From contig CAVVZJ010000001.1 of assembly GCA_963752755.1 (NCBI GenBank), forward strand, positions 186,001 to 250,000: a stretch of DNA of 64,000 nt. The letters are read 5' to 3'. Positions 49,211 to 56,998 of the stretch are shown here, in pieces. Positions within the stretch are counted from its first letter, which is position 1, and each line of letters starts with the position of its first letter. Origin of the DNA: CAVVZJ01 sp963752755 (lineage in GTDB: Bacteria; Planctomycetota; Planctomycetia; Isosphaerales; Isosphaeraceae). The position numbers and the translations under genes were made by a program. A model generated the notes under the pieces. That model saw only the letters and a list, made by a program, of their open reading frames with translations. It made no database searches and was not told where the DNA came from.

Positions 49211-50118
49211 AGAGCGTCTAACAAAACCCAGAGAATAGCGCACTCGCACAGATCTTGATGCAGGCTAAGGTCAGGAACGCCTGATGGATATCCGGCCGTT
49301 TCTCGTAGCGGACGCGCAGCCGACGGTTCTGGTGGACCCAGGCCAGCGTCCGCTCCACGGGCCACCGCGTCTCCCCCAGGCCCGATTCGTCGTCGATGCC
49401 CTTCTCCGGCAAGATCGGCTCGATCCCCAATTCCCGCAGCCCCTGCCGGTGTGGCTCCGAGTCGTACGCCAGGTCCCCCTGGAGGGCGTCGGGCCGCTTC
49501 CGCGGGCGGCCGACCTTGCCCGACACCGCCGGGATCTTGTGGAACAGCGGCGCGAACTCGGAGATGTCATTACGGTTGGCCGCCATCCCGCTCACGGCCA
49601 TGGGGATGCCCGAGGCGTCGGTCAGGACGTGGTGCTTGCTGCCCGGCTTGCCCCGATCCACGGGGCTGGGGCCAGTGGCCCCGCCGCCGTAGGCCGCGCG
49701 GACCGAGGAGCTATCGATCAGCGCCCGCGACCCATCGATCTTGTCGGCCCCGCGGAGCCGGGCCAGCAGGACTCGGTGGATCCGGTCCCAGGTGCCGTCG
49801 GCCTGCCAGTCGCGCAGGCGTCGCCAGCAGGTCATGCCCGAGCCGCAGCCCATCTCGCACGGCAGGTCCTCCCAGGGGATGCCAGTTTTCAGGACGAAGA
49901 GGATGCCCGTCAGGGCGTCGCGGTTGCCGACGGGGGGGCGTCCCCCCTTGGGGCTCGGCGGCGGCCGGGGCGGCAAGAGCGGGCCGACGACTTCCCAGAG
50001 TTCGTCAGGCAGGATGGGCTTGGCCATGGTCGAAATCTCCCGGTCACTCGGATCGAGGAGACAACGAGCGATCGGCATGCCGAAGACCGGCAACGCTGGA
50101 GGTTTTGTTAGACGCTCT
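49211..50118. mobile_element. IS5-family insertion sequence
   Basis: A 908-bp element with inverted repeats AGAGCGTCTAACAAAACC (49211 onward) and its complement ending at 50118. TA flanks both sides (49209-49210, 50119-50120), fitting the short target duplications of the IS5 family. Its left edge coincides with the right edge of the 1455-bp IS. Confidence 0.8.
49218..50027 (-). CDS. IS5-family transposase
   Basis: A 269-residue transposase. It opens MAKPILPDELWEVVGPLLPP, typical of IS5, then TGIPWEDLPCEMGCGSG, ALIDSSSVRA with the first catalytic Asp, HVLTDASGIPM, DLAYDSEPHR (second Asp), and RWPVERTLAWVHQNRRLRVR with the Glu. The ATG at 50027 follows GGGAGA and is chosen over one 22 codons upstream, which would run towards the inverted repeat. 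The gene is intact; the stop lies within the left inverted-repeat region of the element. Confidence 0.9.
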   Translation of the reverse strand: MAKPILPDELWEVVGPLLPPRPPPSPKGGRPPVGNRDALTGILFVLKTGIPWEDLPCEMGCGSGMTCWRRLRDWQADGTWDRIHRVLLARLRGADKIDGSRALIDSSSVRAAYGGGATGPSPVDRGKPGSKHHVLTDASGIPMAVSGMAANRNDISEFAPLFHKIPAVSGKVGRPRKRPDALQGDLAYDSEPHRQGLRELGIEPILPEKGIDDESGLGETRWPVERTLAWVHQNRRLRVRYEKRPDIHQAFLTLACIKICASALFSGFC

Positions 50119-50137
50119 TATCTCGACTTTGTACGTG

Positions 50138-50495
50138 TCAGTGTGAGTAACAGGCCGCATTCACCAGGCGATCCAGGTGAGTCCTTGGGATTTCCACACG
50201 TCCGGGGTCGCTCCTGGATATCCGAATATCCAGCGCGCCCCAGTAATGCCGACGCGCCGCCGCCAGCACATCCGAGAACGTCGCCTCGGCCTTCGGATAC
50301 CAGGACGCCGTTCGCACCGCGATCGGGAGTTCCTCGTGCAAGGCCCGACCGAAGGTCACGACCAGCGAATACAGGCCGAGCAGGCACGGCGTCTCGCGCT
50401 GGATTGCCAGGTCCGACCACTGCCGTTGCGACTCGACCCCGAGGTGCGCACGTGATTCCTCGAAGGTCACCTCGATGTTCCAGCCATAATGCCCT
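50138..50495 (-). pseudogene. C-terminal fragment of a transposase related to the 1455-bp IS
   Basis: About 115 residues starting HYGWNIEVTFEESRAHLGVE match the last third of the transposase at 47845-49182 (YTGRWNLETTFQERRSHLGL; LFGLYTVVAWLYQA versus LLGLYSLVVTFGRAL; TFSDALTAVRR versus TFSDVLAAARR). The outer end, CTCGACTTTGTACGTG near 50122, begins like that IS's own terminus. Everything 5' of residue HYG is lost where the recombinase segment starts. In the DNA the frame runs open into the recombinase region, but the two are unrelated. Confidence 0.7.
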
Positions 50496-50510
50496 CCAAG
50501 AGCGCGGTGG

Positions 50511-50541
50511 GGTGGCCCGGCTCGGGGTGAACCGGGCCACC
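50511..50541. terminator. Hairpin just downstream of the recombinase gene
   Basis: GGTGGCCCGG (50511-50520) and CCGGGCCACC (50532-50541) form a perfect 10-bp stem with an 11-nt loop, seven bases beyond the recombinase stop. No T-run follows on the minus strand, so it may be a terminator or an element boundary. Confidence 0.35.
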
Positions 50542-50547
50542 GACACT

Positions 50548-52199
50548 CTACCGCCCCGGGCATGGCTTCGGCTTCTTCAATTCGGCGAGCCGACCCCTGT
50601 TCGCCCAGGTTCGCGGCAGCCGGTGGAGTGCACGCAGCCGCCGCAGCTCGGAGGCGTCGGCCCAGATCACGGGGTGGCCGTCGGCGTCCCGGCGCACCGA
50701 CAGCCAGCCGGCTCGCAGCCAGTGTCCGGATCGCCGCCTCGTCGTCGGGCGAGAGGCGGCCCGGGGCCGACCGCTGCCACCGCTCGTAGTCGTCCTCGAC
50801 CGGCCGCTGGGCCTTCCAGGCCTCCTCCCACCGCCGCTCCCGCTCGCGGCCCACGAGACGGTTCTCCGGCTCGCACGCCTGGTCCTGCCGCGCCGCCCGT
50901 TCGGCCTCGAACCACGCCCGTTCCCGGCGCCGTTGCCAGTGCCGGGACCGCTCGGCCCGCTCCCGTTCGACCTCGGCCACCGCCGCCAGGCTCGCCGCCA
51001 GCGCCGCCGGCTCGACCGCCCCCAGGATCTGCTCACGAACCAGGCCATCGACCACCGGGCCGGACAGGCACTGGCACAGCGGCTCGGCGTAGTCGGCCGA
51101 GCCGCGGGTGCCGCTGTAGCAGTGGCGACCGTTCGTCCCCGAGTCCCGCACGATCATCCGCCGCCCGCACCGCCCGCACCGGACCAGCCCGGCCAGCAGC
51201 GACGGGCCCTGCCGCGGCGCCCCCGGGCTGTCGCACCACGCCCGGTTGGCTTCGAGGCGGTCCTGATTCGCCCGGAAGCGGTCCCACGTGATGGACGCGG
51301 GGAGGCGCCCCCCGGATCAGCACCAGGCCGTCCTCCGGCCGGCGGATCAGCTTGCCGGTGTTCGGCCGGCCCGGCCGCTTCCGCCGCGGGTCGACCGACC
51401 GGTGGCCGAACCGGGAGGCGCCGGCGTACGACGGGGGGTGCAGGAGGTTCGGCAAGGTCGCCCGGTTCGGACGCCGCCACTCCAACTCCCCGCGGTTCGC
51501 CCCGGATGGCGGCCGGACCGCGATGAGGACCTTGGGGTCGACCAGGTAGCGGAGCAGGCCAGCAAGGGTGGTCTCCCGGTCGAACTGATCGAAGAGCAAT
51601 CGCACCGTCGCCTGGACCTGCTCGTCCGGGTCGATCGCCCACTCCCCCGAGGGGAGCCGGACGAAGCCGATCGGCGGCATCCCCATCAGCTCGCCGCGGC
51701 GGGCCTTGTTGAGTTTGCCCTGGGACAGCCGTTCTTTGAGGATAGGAAGCTCGGCCTCGCTCATCATCCCGGGCCGGCCGAGCAGGAGGCGGTCGTTGTG
51801 GTCGGTCGGGTCGTCCAGGCCGTCGGCGTCGGCCAGCAGCGTGCGGAAGCGGGCCCACCGCTCCAACAGTTGATGCCAATCGCGGCCCGAGCGGGCCCGA
51901 CGGCTCGTCTCCCGCCCGAGGATCAGCCCGACGTGATCCCGCGCCACCGCGGCCAGGAGCCGCTGGAACCCGGGACGCCCTTCGACCGACGGCCCGCTCG
52001 GGCCCCGGTCGTCGTCGATGACCGTGCCCTGCCCGCGGGGCCAGCCGAGTTCGACCGCCCGGTCGGCCAGGGCGTACTGGCGTGCGGTCGACTCCTGATG
52101 ATCAATCCCTTGTTGCGGCGTGGATTGTCGGACGTAGACGATGGCCGCACGGTCGAGGGGCCCGACCTTGAGCTTGGGGGACTGGAAGGCGTCATTCAT
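50548..52199 (-). CDS. Large serine recombinase (two frameshifts)
   Basis: The resolvase-type catalytic domain starts AAIVYVRQSTPQQ, with Ser26 in the YxRxS context, and continues with GRPGFQRLLAAV and GLILGRETSRRAR. The recombinase domain follows (KLNKARRGELMGMPPIGFV, TLAGLLRYL). After an extra G in a G-run near 51295 the frame moves to RLPASITWDRFRANQDRLEA and the zinc-ribbon RCGRCGRRMIV, a Glu/Arg-rich coiled coil, and near 50720 moves again to GHPVIWADASELRRLRALHR, ending KKPKPCPGR. Such enzymes move integrative elements or excise DNA between att sites. A small gene overlaps its start by eight bases. No att sites could be identified. Confidence 0.8.
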
Positions 52200-52581
52200 G
52201 GCCGGCCTCCCCGAGGCGTCTGGCCTCGTGGAGTCGGGCGAGCCGCCTGCCGAGCCTGTCGCGGAGTTGTTGCCGTCTGTCGGCGGGGAGGCGAGTCCCC
52301 AGTCCCGGGCCCGGGTGCGGGTCCGGCGGCGTCGGGGTGGTCAGGCGCGGGGGGAGCGGTGCGTCGTGAGGTGATGGGCCTGTGATCCCTCCGGGTGCTT
52401 CAGTCAAGCGATCTCGGCACCACGCAGCCAGCTCAAGCAGCGCGGCGACAGCGATCGTAACGGGCGCCGGGGGGGCCGCACCACCTGTCGCTTGAGGTGG
52501 AGTCTGCTTGGCACGTCTCCACCCTCCAGCGCGAGAAGGCCACGAGGAGCATGACCTGGGCCGGCGTCGCCTCGGGCGCAT
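52192..52581 (-). CDS. Small protein overlapping the recombinase start, 5' end uncertain
   Basis: The open frame ends in TGA at 52192, overlapping the recombinase ATG by eight bases, which suggests translational coupling. The C-terminal half (VTIAVAALLELAAWCRDRL, then RLPADRRQQLRDRLGRRLARLHEARRLGEAGHE) is helical and basic; the part before about 52450 overlaps a truncated IS transposase and is probably not native. No family is recognised, though small genes often sit next to serine recombinases of this type. The true start is unknown or lost. Confidence 0.4.
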   Translation of the reverse strand: MRPRRRRPRSCSSWPSRAGGWRRAKQTPPQATGGAAPPAPVTIAVAALLELAAWCRDRLTEAPGGITGPSPHDAPLPPRLTTPTPPDPHPGPGLGTRLPADRRQQLRDRLGRRLARLHEARRLGEAGHE

Positions 52582-53614
52582 TGCTCACGAAGAACTTCAT
52601 CGCGTCGGGGTCCAGGACGTCGCGGGCCACGACCAGGTGCAGCGGCTCGCCCGGCAGGCCGTCGCCGCCGACGGGGTGGAACCGCACGTGTTTGACCTCC
52701 CAGATCCTCGGCCCCTTGGGCCCGTCCTGGACGCGGTACCGCCGCCAGGGCGGGTCGCGCAGGCGGGGGTCGGCGAGCATCGGGTCCACCCGGCGGGCGG
52801 GCCGGCGGCCGCTGGCCAGGCGGGGGACCTTGCGGCCTCGGCCGCGGCGGTGCTTATGGTACGGCCGGTTCCCGACCCGCGGCGGGTTGACCCCGCCCAG
52901 GAAGTTCCGCGGCACCTCGCCCACGAACTTCTGAGACCGCACCGTCAGCTCTCGCAGGAACTCGGGCTTGCCGCCGTAGCCCTCGTCGAAGGTCGCCCAC
53001 GCGAAGTGCAGGCCGTTGCCCTTCGCGCGGTCGTACAGCTCCAGGGCGATCTTCCACTTCGGCCGGTAGCGCATGGCGTCCGGGATGCCCGCCTCGCGGC
53101 CGCGGTCGCGGTCGTCGGACCAGGCCGCGGGCCAGAACCGCTCGCCGTCGAGCAGGCAGGGGAAGCCGTCGCGAGCGTAGGCGAGGTGGACGGTGACGAT
53201 GCAGTTCTCGGTCTTGCCCACGGAGCCGCACCCTTGCCGCTGGACGCCGGGGGGCTGGTTTCCTTTCTTGACGTCGCTGGTCTCGTCGAAGACGGCGATG
53301 GAGTTGGGTCCGGCGTGCTCGTCGCGGACGATCTGCTGGAGGCGGTCGCGCGCCTCGTCGTGGTCCCAGGCGTGCTGGCTGAGGAACTCCTGGAGGGTCC
53401 GCACGGGCACGCCGGCGTTGATGGCGATGGGTTCGACGCTCTTCTCGGGGATGTCCGAGAGCTGGCCGGAGACGTAGACCGGCCGGTGGGCGCGGGTGTC
53501 CTTGCGCGGGAAGCAGTGGTCGAACCGCTTGAGGAACTGCCGAAGCCGAGGCTTGATCTTGCGGAGCGGTTGCACGTCCACGCGTGTCCCTCCGTAAATG
53601 ACGAAGGGCAGCAT
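52433..53614 (-). pseudogene. IS701-family transposase, C-terminally truncated
   Basis: A second, distinct IS701-type transposase. It has SIAVFDETSDVKKGNQPPG (first Asp), WATFDEGYGGKPEF (second Asp) and ends at AFSRWRVETC, after which the residues (QADSTSSDRWCG...) no longer match; the family normally continues with about 60 residues containing the Glu region. The break near 52530 is where the recombinase segment begins. The right end of the IS is at 53663, TACTACAGCGCAAG read inward from CTAG at 53664-53667. The left end is missing, so the element cannot move on its own. Confidence 0.8.
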
Positions 53615-53663
53615 ACTTCCGAGGCGGTCGGGGCCTCAAGTCGGCTCAACTTGCGCTGTAGTA

Positions 53664-53834
53664 CTAGTAGAGGACGGCCCCGCCGCCGATGAACGGCTCG
53701 TGATAGGTGGCGATCTTGTGGGGGAAGTGCTCGACGATCCGGCGGCCCTGTCGCCGCTTGCCACCGGTCCATTTGATCAGGACATGCTGGAAGTGTGTCT
53801 TTCGCTCCCCCTCATCACCGCCCTCTTCCCGCAT
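53664..53834 (-). pseudogene. N-terminal fragment of a D12-class (Dam-type) DNA adenine methylase
   Basis: The first 56 codons encode HVLIKWTGGKRRQ, RRIVEHFPHKIATYHEPF and IGGGAVLY. These match the conserved start of D12-class N6-adenine methylases (KWAGGKRxLLPxI, YxEPFxGGGAVLF), which binds AdoMet. The gene is cut at 53664 by the truncated IS701 element; the catalytic DPPY part is not in the window. The ATG at 53834 is a plausible start without a strong ribosome-binding site. Confidence 0.7.
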
Positions 53835-54109
53835 GCGATCAGTCCCCGAGGCTCGTCTGGAACATCTCGAATATACCTCGGAAGGATAGCTCTGACTCCT
53901 CGTTGATTCAGGACGACGCCAGATGCCGTCGCCGAGGGTACTCGGACGGGGCAACTCATGGTGGCGGCAAGTCACGAGCGTTACACTGAAGTCGTCCCCG
54001 ACCCGACCAATCCGCCCTTGCACCGAGTTCGCCGAGATGAAGTCCCACACCGAATACCTCACCTTCAACGTCCCGCAGCGAATGGGCTTCGGTGGTGGCG
54101 CAGGGTAGT

Positions 54110-55013
54110 TGAGAGTCTGTTCCAAAAGGGGCGTCGGCTGTAGTTTGGGGGGATGGAACGCAAAGCCTACCCCAGCGACCTGACCGACGCCCAGTGGCGC
54201 CTCCTCGCTTCCCTGATCCCCGAGGCCAAGCCCGGCGGCAGGCCCCGCAAGTACGAGATGCGCGAGGTCATCAATGGCCTGCTCTACCTCAACCGCGAGG
54301 GCTGTTCCTGGCGGGCGTTGCCCCACGACCTGCCCCACTGGAAGACCTGCTACAACTTCTTCCGCCGGTTCGAGGCCGACGGCACCTGGGACGCCCTGGT
54401 CGCCGCGTTGCGGGGGGAGGTGCGGACGAAGCTCGGGCGCGCGCCGACGCCCAGCGGCGCCTGCATCGATAGCCAGTCGGCCAAGACGGCGCACGGCGGG
54501 GCCGAGGTCGGCGTCGATGGCGGCAAGATGGTGCGGGGCCGCAAGCGACATATCGTCACCGACACGCTGGGGTTGCTGCTGATCGTCGTGGTCACCGCGG
54601 CGAACCTCGACGACGGGGCGACGGCGCCGCGGCTGCTGGCCGGTCTGCCCGCCGTGACGTTCCCCCGGCTGGCCGTGGTGTGGGCGGACCGGAAGTACCG
54701 CAACTCCCGGCTCGACGCCTGGCTGTCGGGCCAGGACCGGCTCCGCGTGGAGGTGAGCTCGAAGCCCGAGGGCGAGCGGGGGTTCAAGCCGCTGAAGGTG
54801 CGGTGGGTGGTCGAGCAGACCTTCGGCTGCCTGCTGCGGTGGCGGCGGCTGGTGCGGGACTTCGAGCGGCTGCCGGAGACGAGCGCGGCGATGGTCAAGC
54901 TCAGCTCGATCCATCGGATGGTCCGCCGTGCCCGGCCGCCGCGATGGCGGAAGAAATTCCGCTACAAGCGGCCGCCCAAAGCGGCCGCTTGAGTCTTTTG
55001 GAACAGTCTCTCA
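54110..55013. mobile_element. IS5-family insertion sequence (IS427-like), no target duplication seen
   Basis: A 904-bp element with inverted repeats TGAGAGTCTGTTCCAAAAG at 54110 and its near-perfect complement (CTTTTGGAACAGTCTCTCA) ending at 55013. Flanking bases show no direct repeat. Left flank is upstream DNA of a methylase fragment, right flank is the inside of another transposase gene, so recombination between copies probably joined two loci here. Confidence 0.8.
54153..54992 (+). CDS. IS5-family transposase (intact)
   Basis: A 279-residue transposase opening MERKAYPSDLTDAQWRLLA, a standard IS5/IS427-group start, with REGCSWRALPHDLPHWKTCY, ACIDSQSAKTA (first Asp), RGRKRHIVTDTLGLLL, VVWADRKYRN (second Asp) and RWVVEQTFGCLLRWRRLVRD (Glu). 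No frameshift is present. The start lies about 20 bp inside the left inverted repeat, with a G-rich stretch before it. Confidence 0.92.
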   Translation: MERKAYPSDLTDAQWRLLASLIPEAKPGGRPRKYEMREVINGLLYLNREGCSWRALPHDLPHWKTCYNFFRRFEADGTWDALVAALRGEVRTKLGRAPTPSGACIDSQSAKTAHGGAEVGVDGGKMVRGRKRHIVTDTLGLLLIVVVTAANLDDGATAPRLLAGLPAVTFPRLAVVWADRKYRNSRLDAWLSGQDRLRVEVSSKPEGERGFKPLKVRWVVEQTFGCLLRWRRLVRDFERLPETSAAMVKLSSIHRMVRRARPPRWRKKFRYKRPPKAAA

Positions 55014-56075
55014 GCCGCCGCCGTCTTGCCGTGCCGGTGCTGCGTGCAGGACAGGCGGTAGTCGAGCCGTCGCAATAACCGGTCCACCGGCTTACTCGTC
55101 CGACGGCAGCCGGGATGGGCGTAGGCCACGACAAACGCCCCACGCTTCTCGCACAACGACCGGACCTTTTCTCGCACGATCGGCTTGTCGAGATGCTTCA
55201 CGGCCCACTCCCGCCGCCGGCGGAGCCGCTGCGAGACGGTGCGGGCATCCGGGGCGTGATACGCCTCCCAGACCCGCTCCCGCAGCGCATCGAAGGTCTC
55301 CTTCAAGGGCTGGGCCCGCTCCCGGATCTTCAGGAACGCATGCAGGAAGCCGAGGATGATCGTGACCCCCTGGAAGAACGCCGGCCAGGCCGCCTGCGTG
55401 GCGGCCCAGCCGTCGGTGTTGACGGTCCGGGGCCGGTACGCCGGGTCCAGGTCCCGGGCCGCATCCCGGAACACGCCGTAGGCCCTCGTCAACTCGTCCT
55501 GGTCGGCCCTCTCGGCCAACGCCAGGCCCAGGCAGCACCCGCCGCCGGCGGTGGCCGCCAGCTAGACCTTCTCGCTGCCGAGGGTCGTGTGCTTCTCGTC
55601 GGCGACCAGATGACCGGGCCACCGCTCGGGGGCCTTGACGGTGGTCCCGACCAGGCTGGATCGTCCCAGGGAGCGTTCCAGGCGATGCCAGGACCTCGGG
55701 TCCCGCCCGAAGACCTCGGTCAGGGCCCAGTCGGGCCCGGCGAACTTGCGGAGAAAAGGGGGCCTGCACGTCCTCGGTCCGCCCGGTCAAGGAGGGCATC
55801 AGGAACGAGGGACGGACCAGGGAGCTCTGGCTGTTGCGGAGGTCGATCCGCCGGAGCCTCCAGCCGGTCTTGCGGGAGGTGTAGGTATCCTTCATGCGGT
55901 AGCCCCGCCGGATCTCGGCTGGGAACAGCTCCGGATGAGCCTCGATCTGCTGGTCCAGAGACTCCCGGAACCGCTCGGGATCGCCTGCGATCGGCTCATA
56001 CTGCTGCTGGGAGCAGGGGATCCAGAGGGTCTTCTGTCCCCGGACGGGCGGGAACGTGGGGTCGGCGGCCGGCAT
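55014..56075 (-). pseudogene. Transposase remnant, truncated by the IS5-type element, with frameshift and in-frame TAG
   Basis: The N-terminal part (RGQKTLWIPCSQQQYEPIAG, AHPELFPAEIRRGYRMKDTY) is in one frame to about 55750. The protein continues in another frame with WALTEVFGRDPRSWHRLERS and HLVADEKHTTLGSEKV, then a TAG at about 55563, then RADQDELTRAYGVFRDAARD, RTVNTDGWAATQAAWPAFF and RTSKPVDRLLRRLDYRLSCT. The TDGW and HLVADEKH blocks look like catalytic Asp regions of a DDE transposase whose family I cannot name. The C-terminus is cut at 55014 by the IS. It is a dead element. Confidence 0.7.
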
Positions 56076-56188
56076 GGCGTCGTCCCTGCTGATGGCTCAC
56101 GAGGCGGAGATCCGTGACCCTCAGCATAGCCGCCATCGGACGGGGTGACATGGACATCCGGTGCCCTCCCCGAAATCCGTGATAAGCA

Positions 56189-56274
56189 GCGATTTTTCTT
56201 GCCAATATTCCCCAAACGGAGGGGAATAGACGTCGCCGGGATTCGGATAGGGTAAAGTTTCTGGAGGGGGCATT
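56189..56274 (+). promoter_or_regulatory. nfeD leader: conserved element, copy 2
   Basis: Matches 15661-15746 at about 80 percent by eye. It holds a small inverted repeat ATTCCCC-AAACGGA-GGGGAAT (56208-56228 region) and ends in CTGGAGGGGGCATT right before the nfeD ATG, so it includes the ribosome-binding site. A TTGCCAATATTCC-like block may be part of the promoter. The role is inferred from position. Confidence 0.5.
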
Positions 56275-56946
56275 ATGTATCAATTCTTCCTGATCTGCGC
56301 CACAATTGGCGGCACGATCCTCGTGCTCCGGCTGGCGCTCTCGCTACTAGGCTTCGGGTTTGAACACGCCGACGCCGACTTCGGCGGGATCGGCGACGCC
56401 CACCTCGACGCCGGCCACGACTTAGGCCATGACGGTGGTCTCGACCATGCCGACGATGGCGGTCTCGACCACGCCGAGACCGGCGGCGGCCACTCGCACC
56501 TGTCGAACCTGGGCCGGATCTTCACGTTTCAGGCGATCGTGTCGTTCCTGGCCTTCTTCGGCGTCGGCGGACTCTCGGCGCTGGAGGCGAAGCAAGAGCC
56601 GGCGGTCGCAGTCCTGATCGCCCTGGCGACGGGCTTTCTCGCGGTCTTCCTGCTGGGCTATGCCTTGCGGTCGCTGCGTCGGCTCCAGAATGACGGCACC
56701 GTGAGGATCGAGCGATCGGTTGGCCTTGGCGGCAAGGTGTACCTGCGCATCCCGGCCCACGACGGCGGCGAGGGCAAGATCACGCTGCCGATCCAGGGGC
56801 GGACCATCGAGGTCAAGGCCCGCACGCCCGGCCCCGAGTTGCGGCTGGGCGAGCCGGTCGTCGTCACCCGTGTCATCGACGGCCAGACGGTCGAGGTCGC
56901 CACGCCCGAGGCCGCCATCGCGAAGCCGGTCCCCTTGACGGAATGA
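56275..56946 (+). CDS. NfeD-like membrane protein with OB-fold domain and His/Asp-rich loop
   Basis: A 223-residue protein. Membrane segments lie at about 2-24, 85-105 and 112-132. The C-terminal domain (DGTVRIERSVGLGGKVYLRI, GEGKITLPIQGRTIEVKART, GEPVVVTRVIDGQTVEVATP) is the OB-fold typical of NfeD proteins. Between the first two membrane segments is an unusual loop, about residues 28-72, with some 14 His and many Asp in GGLDHA-like repeats; it could bind metal. NfeD proteins partner flotillins in membrane microdomains, and a flotillin gene follows after 52 bp. GGAGGGGG precedes the ATG. Confidence 0.88.
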   Translation: MYQFFLICATIGGTILVLRLALSLLGFGFEHADADFGGIGDAHLDAGHDLGHDGGLDHADDGGLDHAETGGGHSHLSNLGRIFTFQAIVSFLAFFGVGGLSALEAKQEPAVAVLIALATGFLAVFLLGYALRSLRRLQNDGTVRIERSVGLGGKVYLRIPAHDGGEGKITLPIQGRTIEVKARTPGPELRLGEPVVVTRVIDGQTVEVATPEAAIAKPVPLTE

Positions 56947-56998
56947 CCGGGTCGCGGCGGCGCGGCTCGGTTTCCTTTTGATTCCCCCCTGAAAGAGA

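Noticed and set aside
50138..51157. A 339-codon frame as a single novel protein
   Set aside because: Its first part is the zinc-ribbon and coiled coil of the serine recombinase and its last part is the end of a transposase; the junction is an accidental read-through between two fragments.
54100..55025. Target-site duplication for the 904-bp IS5-type element
   Set aside because: Bases next to the two ends (GTAGT and GCCGC) do not match at 2, 3 or 4 bp, so no duplication can be claimed.
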